A stretch of 64,000 nt of DNA from WJMD01 sp964596015. GTDB lineage: Bacteria > Joyebacterota > Joyebacteria > Joyebacterales > Joyebacteraceae. Positions 26,957 to 37,540 of this stretch are shown piece after piece. The DNA is taken from the NCBI GenBank assembly GCA_964596015.1, contig CAZQSB010000005.1:37771-101770 (forward strand), in the 5' to 3' direction. Numbering within the stretch: the first letter of the stretch is position 1; the number at the start of each line of letters is the position of its first letter. The notes under the pieces were generated by a model. It did not search any database, had not been told where the DNA came from, and was given only the letters and a program-made list of their open reading frames with translations. The position numbers and the translations under genes are program-made.

Positions 26957-28026
26957 GCCCTCGCCTTCGCCTTCTCTGTCACGACGTGCCTGATCGCCTC
27001 GCGCATGTCGATCCGCCCCATGCAGACATCAATGCAGCGGCCGCATCCGGTGCATGTGACGAGGCCGTACCTGTCTCGTGAGTATTCGAGCTTGCAGCGG
27101 ATCCTGTTCTGAAGCCTCTCGGCGAGGTTGGCGCGGGAGTTCCCGCCGCCGCCCGTGCGCGCGAAGCCGATGGAAAGGCACGTGTCCCAGTTGCGCGTCC
27201 GCTCGTAGCCGCCCTCGGCGCGCTGGTCGACCAGCAGGAAGCACGTGCAGGTCGGGCAGCAGCGGTTGCAGGCCGAGCAGGCCACGCAGTCCTGCGTGAC
27301 GTACTGCCATGCCTCGAGGGGCGCCTCGAGGTCGTGCTTGTCGTAGGGAACGCCGGTCTCGAACTCGTGATTCTGGCGCTTCAACGCCTCGACGACGGAG
27401 GCGCGGCGACGGTCGCGCTCCTCGATCTGCGTCTTCTGGACGTCGACCGCGAGATCCTCGGAGCCCTTCATCAGCTCCTCGCCCTTCTCGGTCGCGACAG
27501 ACAGGATGAACCCGCCCTCGACCTGAGAGAGGTTGATGTCGAACCCCTCGGTCGGCCAGGGCTCCCCGCCCATCATCGTGCAGAAGCAGGTCTCCTTGAC
27601 GGAGTCGCAGTCGAGCGAGACGATGTAGGTCTGCTTGCGCTTCTCTATAATGAAGGGGTCGTCGTACTCCTCGGTGAAGTGCTCGGTGCTCCAGTAGACC
27701 TTGTCGAACTTCTTCATGCCCCGGAGGTCGCAGCCTCTGGGACCGACGATCACGGTCTTCGGGGCCTCGACGTCGGCCTCGGTCTGGCTGGACGGGAACT
27801 TCGACACGACCTCGCGCGGGTAGAAGAGGAACGACTTCGGGTTCGTCGCGAGCGCGGCGCCGTGCAGGTGGAGCGTCTCGGGCACGTCGTCCTTGACCAG
27901 CTCGTAATCCGGCGTCTCCTCGTGGTTCATGATGTCGAAGGTCACCGGGACATAGACCCGGAAGTCCTTCGCCCACCGCCCGATGAGCTTCCGGATGTTC
28001 TCCCTCGTGATGAAGACTTCTCTCAT
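26953..28026 (-). CDS. 4Fe-4S dicluster subunit (sulfhydrogenase beta/AsrA-like)
   Basis: A 357-residue iron-sulfur protein of the hydrogenase-beta/AsrA family. The N-terminal domain includes VIVGPRGCDLRGMKKFDKVYW and CDSVKETCFC; the C-terminal part has two cysteine clusters, QDCVACSACNRCCPTC and VTCTGCGRCIDVC. In Pyrococcus sulfhydrogenase this subunit links the flavoprotein gamma subunit to the [NiFe] core. It is the first gene of the operon. The ATG at 28026 follows AAAGGCGAGG; the open frame upstream to 28152 is in the leader. Confidence 0.9.
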   Translation of the reverse strand: MREVFITRENIRKLIGRWAKDFRVYVPVTFDIMNHEETPDYELVKDDVPETLHLHGAALATNPKSFLFYPREVVSKFPSSQTEADVEAPKTVIVGPRGCDLRGMKKFDKVYWSTEHFTEEYDDPFIIEKRKQTYIVSLDCDSVKETCFCTMMGGEPWPTEGFDINLSQVEGGFILSVATEKGEELMKGSEDLAVDVQKTQIEERDRRRASVVEALKRQNHEFETGVPYDKHDLEAPLEAWQYVTQDCVACSACNRCCPTCTCFLLVDQRAEGGYERTRNWDTCLSIGFARTGGGGNSRANLAERLQNRIRCKLEYSRDRYGLVTCTGCGRCIDVCMGRIDMREAIRHVVTEKAKARA

Positions 28027-28287
28027 CCTCGCCTTTCCTCTCGGTGACTCCAACAAGCCGTCGGCCGGGTCGGCCGCGAACTCGCGCCCGTCAAGCGGCA
28101 CACAGAAACCCCGCGCCGCTCTCGCCGTGCTGAGCGGCCCCGGGGCTGACAAGGCGTCGGTGCGCGTGTCAGGTGATCCTGCCCCTGGCCGGCAAGTAAC
28201 ATCAGCCTTTCACTGGATGTCGCTCGCTGGTCACAATAAGGACGGCCCGGGTCGCGGCAACTCGCTCCTGGGCCGGGGACAAAAGCC
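28027..28287 (-). other. Long untranslated leader of the hydrogenase operon
   Basis: About 260 bases separate the proximal promoter from the first ATG. No gene was recognised. I could not match a known riboswitch, but the length leaves room for a structured regulatory leader. Confidence 0.45.
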
Positions 28288-28293
28288 CGATAG

Positions 28294-28322
28294 ATAGTAG
28301 CTTTACGTTCGTCGAGTGTCAA
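28294..28322 (-). promoter_or_regulatory. Sigma70-type promoter of the hydrogenase operon (proximal)
   Basis: Minus-strand TTGACA (28317-28322) and TACTAT (28294-28299) with a 17-base spacer. The -35 is perfect and the -10 matches at four positions. Confidence 0.65.
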
Positions 28323-28408
28323 GCGGAAATGGCCCGCCGGGCGCAGGTCGGGAGCGTGGTGTACGATTGATGGAGAGGTGGTGTGACCTGTCCGCGGCGA
28401 CGTCGGAC

Positions 28409-28437
28409 AATATGTAGAGAAGTCCGCTGGTCGTCAA
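28409..28437 (-). promoter_or_regulatory. Second, distal promoter of the hydrogenase operon
   Basis: Minus-strand TTGACG (28432-28437), 17-base spacer and CATATT (28409-28414). It lies between the hfl terminator and the proximal promoter, so the operon could have two tandem starts. Confidence 0.5.
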
Positions 28438-28469
28438 GGTCTGCGGGCGGGCGGGCGCCTGTTTCATCA

Positions 28470-28500
28470 AAGAAGAACGGCCCGGGTTGACCCCGGGCCG
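28470..28500 (-). terminator. Rho-independent terminator after the hflK gene
   Basis: A perfect 9-bp stem (28478-28486 with 28492-28500) and 5-base loop, followed on the minus strand by TTCTTCTTT, 30 bases after the hflK stop. It insulates the hydrogenase operon from the hfl genes. Confidence 0.75.
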
Positions 28501-28529
28501 CGTGCATTGCGGTCGTTCCCTCTCGCGCC

Positions 28530-29531
28530 CTACTCCCGCTCCGACAGGAACCGGAGGTCGAGCACCGGGTCGCCGGCGCCCGCGTCGATGATGTGCTTGC
28601 GGGCGGTCGCGAGGACCTCCTCCATGATCTCGAGATAGAGCCGCTCGCGCGTCGCGCCGCGCGCCTTGCGGTATTCCGCCAGCATGCTCGTGAACCGCGC
28701 GGCCTCGCCCTCGGCCGACTTCGTCTTCTCGGTCCGGTAGCCCTCGGCCGCCGTCACGAGCTCCTGCGCCTCGCCCCGGGCCGTCGGCACGACGCGGTTG
28801 GCGTAGCCGCTCGCCTCCTGGATTATGCGGTTCCGGTCCTCGCGGGCGCTGGCCACGTCGCGGAATGCGTCGGCGACCTCGCGCGGCGGCGAGATCTCCT
28901 GGATGTGGGCGGCGACGACCTCGACGCCCGCGCCATACTCATCGAGGATGGCCTGAGCCTCGCTCTTCACCGCCAGCGCGATCTCGACCTTCGCCGTGGT
29001 CAGGACCTCATCGACCCCGTGCGTGGCGAGCTCCCTCGTCAGTACGGACTCGCCGACCTTCCGGATGAGCCAGTGAGGCTCCTCGACGTCGTAGAGGAAG
29101 CTGGAGGGGTCCTTGACGACGTACTGGATGAGGAGCTGGATCTCGAGGATGTTCGTGTCCCCCGTCACGAACTGCGCCTCGCGCGGCTCGGGCCGGAGCC
29201 CCCGGAGCTCGTCGACGATGCGATACCCCACACTCATGCGCTTGATGGAGGTCGTCTGAGGCGTCTCGACGGAGTCGACCGGCCACGGGATCCGGTAGTG
29301 GATGCCGGGGGCGATGTCGTCGGCGACGACCCGCCCGAAGCGCTTGACGACGCCCCGCTCGTCAGGCTCCACGACGTAGATGCCCGAGAGGACGTAGAGC
29401 ACCACCGCGGCCGCGATGAGCCACCGCGCCAGCCGCCCGACCTTCGGCAGCCCCGCGCGCATGTCGGCGCGAACGCTCGCGCGCCGGCCGTCGCGGTTCG
29501 CGTCCCCTTGTGTCCCGGTCCATTCGGTCAT
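28530..29531 (-). CDS. hflK: HflK-like SPFH membrane protein
   Basis: A 333-residue SPFH protein: one N-terminal membrane helix (about 35-53), then the SPFH core beginning VVEPDERGVVKRFGRVV and a long charged coiled coil (SAREDRNRIIQEASGYANRVV). HflK pairs with HflC in a periplasmic cage that surrounds and modulates the FtsH protease in diderm bacteria. It is the last of three consecutive SPFH genes. No ftsH is in the window. Confidence 0.88.
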   Translation of the reverse strand: MTEWTGTQGDANRDGRRASVRADMRAGLPKVGRLARWLIAAAVVLYVLSGIYVVEPDERGVVKRFGRVVADDIAPGIHYRIPWPVDSVETPQTTSIKRMSVGYRIVDELRGLRPEPREAQFVTGDTNILEIQLLIQYVVKDPSSFLYDVEEPHWLIRKVGESVLTRELATHGVDEVLTTAKVEIALAVKSEAQAILDEYGAGVEVVAAHIQEISPPREVADAFRDVASAREDRNRIIQEASGYANRVVPTARGEAQELVTAAEGYRTEKTKSAEGEAARFTSMLAEYRKARGATRERLYLEIMEEVLATARKHIIDAGAGDPVLDLRFLSERE

Positions 29532-29567
29532 CGGGGTCTTCCCGTCGTCCCGCTGCTTGTGCCCACG

Positions 29568-30449
29568 CTACTCGCCCTTCCGGTTCATGAGCTTGAGAAG
29601 GTCCGAGTCGGACGAGAGGATGATTGTGGTCTTCCCGTCGACGATCCTCTTGTACGACTCGAGCGTCCGCAGGAACTCGTAGAACTCAGGATCGGCGTTG
29701 AAGGCCCTGGCATAGATGGCCATCGCATCGGCGTCACCCTCGCCCCGGATGGTCTCGGCACGGCGGTACGCTTCGGCGAGGACCTCCTGCCGCTCCTTGT
29801 CGGCCGTTGCGCGGATCTTGATGGCCTCCTCCTCGCCCTCCGAGCGGTATCGCTTCGCTATGCGCTCGCGTTCGGCGCGCATGCGGTCGAAGACGCTCTG
29901 CTTGTTCTGCTCGGGGAAGGCGAGGCGCTTCGTCCGGACCTCGGCCACGCCGATGCCGAACTCCTCCGAGGCCGACTCGCGGACGCGCTCCGTGACCCCC
30001 GTCATGATCTCGCTCATCATCATTGAGTCCGGCTCGGTGGTGATAAGCGCTCTCAGGGGATAGCGCCCGAGGGCCGCGCCCATCTCGGACGCGATGATGT
30101 CTGCCATCCTGACCTCCGCTCCCGCGCGGTCGGTCACGGTCTCGAGGAAGCGTCTGGCGTCCTCGATGCGCCAGGCGACGAACGCGTCGACCACGATGTT
30201 CTTCTTGTCGTTCGTCAGGAACTCGGTCGGCTTCGGATCGTAGACGAGGAGGCGGCTGTCGAAGAACCGCACGGCCTGGATGGGCTGCGGCACCTTCCAG
30301 TGGAGCCCCGACTCGGTCACGACGCGAACGGGATCGCCGAACTGCGTTACGATTGCCGTCCGCGTCTCGTCGACCACGAAGACGGCCGACCTCGCAAAGA
30401 GGGCCGCCAGCACGAGGACGGCTATGAGGACGTAGTGCTGTCGCTTCAT
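29568..30449 (-). CDS. hflC: HflC-like SPFH membrane protein
   Basis: A 293-residue HflC homologue. A short N-terminus is followed by a helix (about 6-22), FVVDETRTAIVTQFGDPV, LLVYDPKPTEFLTNDKKNIVVDAFVAWRI-type core strands and a coiled coil with MRAERERIAKRYRSEGEEEA. The last segment FYEFLRTLESYKRIV is characteristic of HflC. The second ATG of the frame (30449) is used; an earlier start at 30476 is possible. Confidence 0.88.
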   Translation of the reverse strand: MKRQHYVLIAVLVLAALFARSAVFVVDETRTAIVTQFGDPVRVVTESGLHWKVPQPIQAVRFFDSRLLVYDPKPTEFLTNDKKNIVVDAFVAWRIEDARRFLETVTDRAGAEVRMADIIASEMGAALGRYPLRALITTEPDSMMMSEIMTGVTERVRESASEEFGIGVAEVRTKRLAFPEQNKQSVFDRMRAERERIAKRYRSEGEEEAIKIRATADKERQEVLAEAYRRAETIRGEGDADAMAIYARAFNADPEFYEFLRTLESYKRIVDGKTTIILSSDSDLLKLMNRKGE

Positions 30450-30520
30450 GCTCTGCTCCGTTGTGTGCGCCTGCACCGCGATGGCGCCGTCAGGTCTCGC
30501 CCGACGCGCGCGGCCACGAG

Positions 30521-32242
30521 CTACTCCCCTATCCTCGCCTCGTTCGCGAGCCCCTTGTCGAAGACGCGGATGTCGTACCCGCGGAGTTCGACCTCGCCGC
30601 TCAGGAAGAACTTCTCTATGTCCGCGAGGATCTCCTCCATGGTCTCGAGATAGAGCCGGGTCCGGCTCACGTCCTTTCCGGTCCCGTACGCCTCTGCCAT
30701 GGCGATGATGCGGTCGGCGTCGCCCCGCGCCTTCTCCACACGCTCGAGCTTGTAGGCCTCGGCCTCCAGCACGAGCTTCTCGGCCTCACCCCGGGCCCGC
30801 GGGACGAGCTGGTTCGCATAGGCGTGCGCCTCGTTCATGATGCGGTTCTTGTCCTCCCTGGCGCTCGAGACGTCGCGGAACGACGGCACGACCTCGAGCG
30901 GGGGATGCAGGTCCTGAAGCCTCGCGGCGATGATGGTCACGCCGGCGCCCTCGCGGTCGAGGAAGCGCTGGACCTCACGCGCCACCTGCTCCTCAAGATC
31001 GCTCCGTCGCATCGTCAGGACCTCCTCGAGCGGAAGTCTGCCGACGATGTGTGTGATGACGGACTCCGTGGCGAACCGGACGAGGTCGTCCGTTGCGCCG
31101 ACCGCGTAGAGGAAGGCCTTCGGGTCGGACACGCGGTAGAAGACGACCGCGTTCATGTCGACGATGTTCTCGTCGCCGGTCAGCCGGAGCGCCTCATCCG
31201 GGATCTTCTCGTAGGTTCCGGCGGCGTGACGGCTCTCCCAGAGCGTCGCGTAGAACTCGGCCGCCACCTCGGAGACGGCGCGCGGGTCCTCGCGCGTCCT
31301 GAAGCCGATCTCGACGCGGCGCGACCTCCCGAGCTCGACGCGGGTCACGCGGTCTATGGGCCACGGGGCCTTCACGTGCGCGCCCGGCTCGACGGTCTCG
31401 GCGAGCGCTCTCCCCCATCTTGTCACGACGCCGACGCGTCCGGGGCCGATGAAGTAGATGCCGGAGAGGATCCACACGGCGAGGGCGATGCCTGTGAGCG
31501 TGGTCACCAGGCGCCAGCGCTTCCCCGGCTCGCGCGCGGAGCGGCCCATGTAGCGCCCGAACGCCGCGAGCCCGATCGCCTCGAACCCGTGGCCGACAGC
31601 CCGGACCGGAGCGCTGTGCGCTATCCGCGCGACCGGCGTCGACTGCGCGATGGTGCCCATCCGAAGGCCTCCGACGGCGGAAAGGAAGATGACGATGCCG
31701 GACTCGACCACGAAGATGGCCACGACCGCGGCCGCGATGGGATCGAGCCGGACGCCGATCGCCTGGCCCATGAGACCGACGACCACGGCGCCCGTGGTCA
31801 GCGTGTCCATTCTGGAGTGATAGCCGTCGGCGATGAGGCTCACGCTCTCGGTCTCGCGGCCGACGAAGAGCTTGTACTGCGCGGCGAAGTAGGAGACGAG
31901 CGCGGCGAAGAGACTGCCGCCGATGGCGATGGGCAGGTTCGTGACCGGCGCGGTCGCGAGCGTCGAGACGCGGCGGAAGATGCCGAAGGCGGCGTAGAAG
32001 ATGAGGAGCGCGATGAGGACGCCTATGACGTTCTCGACGACGGCCAGACGGCGCCCGCCCTCGCGTCTGGAGATGCGCGCGCCGGCCCAGACCAGGCCGG
32101 ACGCCGCGACGTCGGACCCGGAGTGCCACGCGTCGGCGAGGAGCGCAATGCTCCCGGAGAGCGTCGCGAGCCCCACCTTCAGGGACACGAGCCCGATGTT
32201 GATGACGATGGAGATGAGCGCGGTGCGCTCTACGCGGTCCAA
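30521..32242 (-). CDS. Fusion of CDF metal transporter membrane domain and HflK-like SPFH protein
   Basis: A 573-residue two-part protein. Residues 1-195 form the six-helix domain of a cation diffusion facilitator, with both metal-site motifs intact: HSGSD at 40-44 and HSRMD at 142-146 (HxxxD pairs on helices 2 and 5, typical of Zn/Co exporters). The usual CDF cytoplasmic dimerisation domain is missing. After a linker, a seventh helix (about 246-264) leads into a full HflK-type SPFH domain and coiled coil (SAREDKNRIMNEAHAYANQLV). It is upstream of hflC and hflK. The open frame is continuous, with no sign of a frameshift. The TTG start has only a moderate ribosome site. Confidence 0.85.
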   Translation of the reverse strand: MDRVERTALISIVINIGLVSLKVGLATLSGSIALLADAWHSGSDVAASGLVWAGARISRREGGRRLAVVENVIGVLIALLIFYAAFGIFRRVSTLATAPVTNLPIAIGGSLFAALVSYFAAQYKLFVGRETESVSLIADGYHSRMDTLTTGAVVVGLMGQAIGVRLDPIAAAVVAIFVVESGIVIFLSAVGGLRMGTIAQSTPVARIAHSAPVRAVGHGFEAIGLAAFGRYMGRSAREPGKRWRLVTTLTGIALAVWILSGIYFIGPGRVGVVTRWGRALAETVEPGAHVKAPWPIDRVTRVELGRSRRVEIGFRTREDPRAVSEVAAEFYATLWESRHAAGTYEKIPDEALRLTGDENIVDMNAVVFYRVSDPKAFLYAVGATDDLVRFATESVITHIVGRLPLEEVLTMRRSDLEEQVAREVQRFLDREGAGVTIIAARLQDLHPPLEVVPSFRDVSSAREDKNRIMNEAHAYANQLVPRARGEAEKLVLEAEAYKLERVEKARGDADRIIAMAEAYGTGKDVSRTRLYLETMEEILADIEKFFLSGEVELRGYDIRVFDKGLANEARIGE

Positions 32243-32351
32243 AACCCCAAAGCTCCTCTCGCGCGTTCTACGTCGCTCCGGGCAGCGGCCGCTGGTGAGT
32301 CACCATGCGCGCTTTCTGGCCGGGACCGCCGGACCCGAGAGGATGCTCCTT

Positions 32352-34778
<2,427 letters not shown>

Positions 34779-34839
34779 GTCGCTCTATCCGTCCCGTTTC
34801 GCTCGAGGTTGGTCGGGGTTCCGCACCCGCGTTACTCCG

Positions 34840-37239
34840 CTACACGTCGAGGTTCCGCACCTGCTTCGCGTGCGACTGGATGAACTTGCGTCTGGGCTCG
34901 ACCGCGTCGCCCATCAGGATGTCGAACACGTGGTCGGCCTCGGCCGCGCTCTCGATGGTCACCTGGAGCATGACGCGGCGCTCCGGGTCCATCGTCGTGG
35001 CCCAGAGCTGGTCGGGGTTCATCTCGCCAAGTCCCTTGAACCGCTGGAGGGAGATGCCCTCCTTGCCGACGCGCTCGATGACCTTCCTGAGCTCGCGCTC
35101 GTCGTACGCGTAGTGCTCTTCCTTCCCCTTCTTCACCCGGTAGAGCGGCGGCTGCGCGATGTAGAGATGGCCGTTGTCGATGAGCTCCGGCATGAAGCGA
35201 TAGAAGAAGGTGAGAAGGAGCGTCCTGATGTGGGCGCCGTCGATGTCGGCGTCCGTCATGATGATGGTCTTGCCGTAGCGGAGCTTCGAGAGGTTGAGGC
35301 CGCCGTTCTCCTCGTCCTCGTCGTCGCCCGCGCCCGACCCCACGCCGCCGACGCCGGCGCCGAGGGCCGTGATGATCGTCCCGATCTCCTTGTTCTGGAA
35401 GACCTTGTCGAGCCGCGCCTTGAAGACGTTCAGCACCTTGCCCCGGAGCGGCAGGATGGCCTGGAAACGCCGGTCGCGTCCCATCTTGGCGGAGCCTCCC
35501 GCCGAGTCGCCCTCCACGATATAGAGCTCGCAGAGCTCGGGGTCGGTGATGGAGCAGTCGGCCAGCTTGCCCGGAAGCGACCCGCTCTCGAGGACCGACT
35601 TCCGCCGCGCCAGGTCGCGGGCCTTTCTCGCGGCCGTACGCGCCTGCGACGCCGAGACCGCCTTCGAGACGATCTTCTTCGCGACCGACGGGGTCTCCTC
35701 GAAGAACTCCTGAAGCCCCTCCTGAACGATCGAGGACACGATGCCCTTGATGTCCGAGTTGCCGAGCTTCGTCTTGGTCTGGCCCTCGAACTGCGGCTCC
35801 TTCACCTTGACGCTGATGACCGCCGCGAGACCCTCGAGGCAGTCGTCCCCCGAGACGTTGCCGCCCTTCCCGAGGAGGTTGTTCTTGTCGCCGTATGCGT
35901 TGATGGTGCGCGTCAGGGCCTGCTTGAACCCCGTCAGATGCGTGCCGCCCTCGATGGTGTTGATGTTGTTCGCGTACGAGTAGATGTTCGCGCGGTAGCT
36001 GTCGTTGTACTGGAACGCCACCTCGACGGCGGTCTCGTCGCGCTCTCGCTCGAAGTGGACGATCTTCTTGTGGAGCGGCGACGTGCGCTCGTTGATGAAC
36101 TTCACGAACTCGCGGAGTCCGCCCTTGAATTTGAACTCCTCGCGCTCGTCGCTGCGCTCGTCGACGACCTCGATGGCCAGGCCCGCGTTCAGGAACGCCA
36201 GCTCGCGGCACCTGGACGCGATGGTCTCGAAGTCGAAGTCGATGTCCTCGAAGACCTCGGGGTCGGGGTAGAAAGTGGTCGTCGTCCCGCTCTTCTTCCG
36301 CTTCCCGACCTTCTTGACCTTGTACTGGGGAACGCCGCGCGCGTAGCTCTGCGCGTAGACGATGCCGTCGCGCGCCACCTCCACCTTGCACCACTCGGAG
36401 AGCGCGTTCACGACCGAGACGCCGACGCCGTGGAGTCCGCCGGAGACCTTGTAGCTCTGCTTGTCGAACTTGCCGCCGGCGTGGAGGACCGTCATGACGA
36501 CCTCGAGCGCCGACTTCTTCTGCGTCGGGTGACGATCGACCGGGATGCCGCGCCCGTTGTCGACGACGGAGACGCTGCCGTCCTTGTGGATCTTGACGAC
36601 GATCTTGTCGCAGTAACCCGCCATCGCCTCGTCGATCGAATTGTCGACGACCTCGTAGACGAGATGATGGAGGCCGCGGCGGCCGGTGTCGCCGATGTAC
36701 ATGGCCGGGCGCTTCCGCACGGCCTCGAGCCCCTTGAGGACCTGGATGTGCTTGGCGTCGTAGGTCCCGGCCTTCTCGAGGTCGGCCGCGCTCGGAAGCG
36801 GGAAGTCCTCGACGATCTTCTCGTCGAGCGACTTGCCGGTCTTCGACAGGCACACGCCGCCCTCGTCCTTCTTCGAGGCTCGCTTCTTCGCGCCGCTCTG
36901 CTTCGACGCCGCCTTCGACGCGCCCTTGCCGGCAGAGCCCTTCGCCCCGGAGGCCTTCTTCTTCGAGGCCGGCTTCTTCGAGGGCTTCTCCGTCTTGCCG
37001 CCCGAGGCCTTCTTCCCGGCGCCCGTCGACTTCCGGGACGACTTCTCTGCGCTCGGCTTCGCCTTCTTCGAGGAGTCCTTCTTCTTCGGACTCTTTCCCG
37101 AGGACTTCTTCGTCGAGCCGCTATTCGAGGACGACGCGCCCTTCTTCGGACCGCGCTTCTTCTCGTCGTCCGACTTCTTCTTCCGCTTCTTATCTGCCAT
37201 GGTGTCCGTCTTCTTGCCCGTCCGAACCGGAGGGCTCAT
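34840..37239 (-). CDS. gyrB: DNA gyrase subunit B with a Lys-rich N-terminal tail
   Basis: A 799-residue gyrase B. The GHKL ATPase (DNSIDEAMAG, DNGRGIPV, GGLHGVGVSVVNAL), transducer and TOPRIM domain (EGDSAGGSA, PLRGKVLNV, TDADIDGAHI) are complete. The standard core starts only at about residue 160 (HIQVLKGLEAVRKRPAMYIG). Before it lies an unusual low-complexity tail of about 127 residues, with about 39 Lys and otherwise mostly Ser, Ala and Gly, like a histone H1 tail. A short acidic-basic loop (GDDEDEENGG) is inserted before the TDADIDG motif. The ATG at 37239 has GGAGGGAAGGG upstream; an in-frame ATG at 37200 would keep most of the tail. Confidence 0.95.
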   Translation of the reverse strand: MSPPVRTGKKTDTMADKKRKKKSDDEKKRGPKKGASSSNSGSTKKSSGKSPKKKDSSKKAKPSAEKSSRKSTGAGKKASGGKTEKPSKKPASKKKASGAKGSAGKGASKAASKQSGAKKRASKKDEGGVCLSKTGKSLDEKIVEDFPLPSAADLEKAGTYDAKHIQVLKGLEAVRKRPAMYIGDTGRRGLHHLVYEVVDNSIDEAMAGYCDKIVVKIHKDGSVSVVDNGRGIPVDRHPTQKKSALEVVMTVLHAGGKFDKQSYKVSGGLHGVGVSVVNALSEWCKVEVARDGIVYAQSYARGVPQYKVKKVGKRKKSGTTTTFYPDPEVFEDIDFDFETIASRCRELAFLNAGLAIEVVDERSDEREEFKFKGGLREFVKFINERTSPLHKKIVHFERERDETAVEVAFQYNDSYRANIYSYANNINTIEGGTHLTGFKQALTRTINAYGDKNNLLGKGGNVSGDDCLEGLAAVISVKVKEPQFEGQTKTKLGNSDIKGIVSSIVQEGLQEFFEETPSVAKKIVSKAVSASQARTAARKARDLARRKSVLESGSLPGKLADCSITDPELCELYIVEGDSAGGSAKMGRDRRFQAILPLRGKVLNVFKARLDKVFQNKEIGTIITALGAGVGGVGSGAGDDEDEENGGLNLSKLRYGKTIIMTDADIDGAHIRTLLLTFFYRFMPELIDNGHLYIAQPPLYRVKKGKEEHYAYDERELRKVIERVGKEGISLQRFKGLGEMNPDQLWATTMDPERRVMLQVTIESAAEADHVFDILMGDAVEPRRKFIQSHAKQVRNLDV

Positions 37240-37540
37240 GCGATCCCTTCCCTCCTACGACGAAATGAAGGCTCTCGACCGTCCGGCTTCCCAGACGGCG
37301 GTTGATCTTCTGTTGAATGGTCCGACGCATGAGCGAAAGCTCCTGCGCCCAGACCGGGCTCTGGACCTCCACGAGCAATCGTCCCTGCTCGATGCGGAGC
37401 GCCCGGCAGTGACTCGCGACCTTCGGCCCGACGATGTCGGGCCACTCGATGACCGCGCGCTGCTCGGCGAGCTTTCCGCCGACGCCGAGGTCGTCGATGA
37501 CCGCGCGGAGGATCTTGCCGATGGGCTCGACGCCTCTCAT
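37190..37540 (-). CDS. dciA: DciA-like (DUF721) helicase-loader protein
   Basis: A 116-residue DUF721 protein: VEPIGKILRAVIDDLGV, then VIEWPDIVGPKVASHCRALRIEQGRLLVEV and an WAQELSLMRRTIQQKIN helix, all diagnostic. DciA loads the DnaB helicase in bacteria without DnaC/DnaI. The start overlaps the recF stop by four bases and its end overlaps the gyrB start by 50, so recF-dciA-gyrB are one transcript, consistent with a replication role. Confidence 0.88.
   Translation of the reverse strand: MRGVEPIGKILRAVIDDLGVGGKLAEQRAVIEWPDIVGPKVASHCRALRIEQGRLLVEVQSPVWAQELSLMRRTIQQKINRRLGSRTVESLHFVVGGKGSHEPSGSDGQEDGHHGR

Noticed and set aside
28319..28507. Minus-strand 62-codon open frame over the hydrogenase promoters
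   Set aside because: It contains the hfl terminator and both promoters; no family resemblance.
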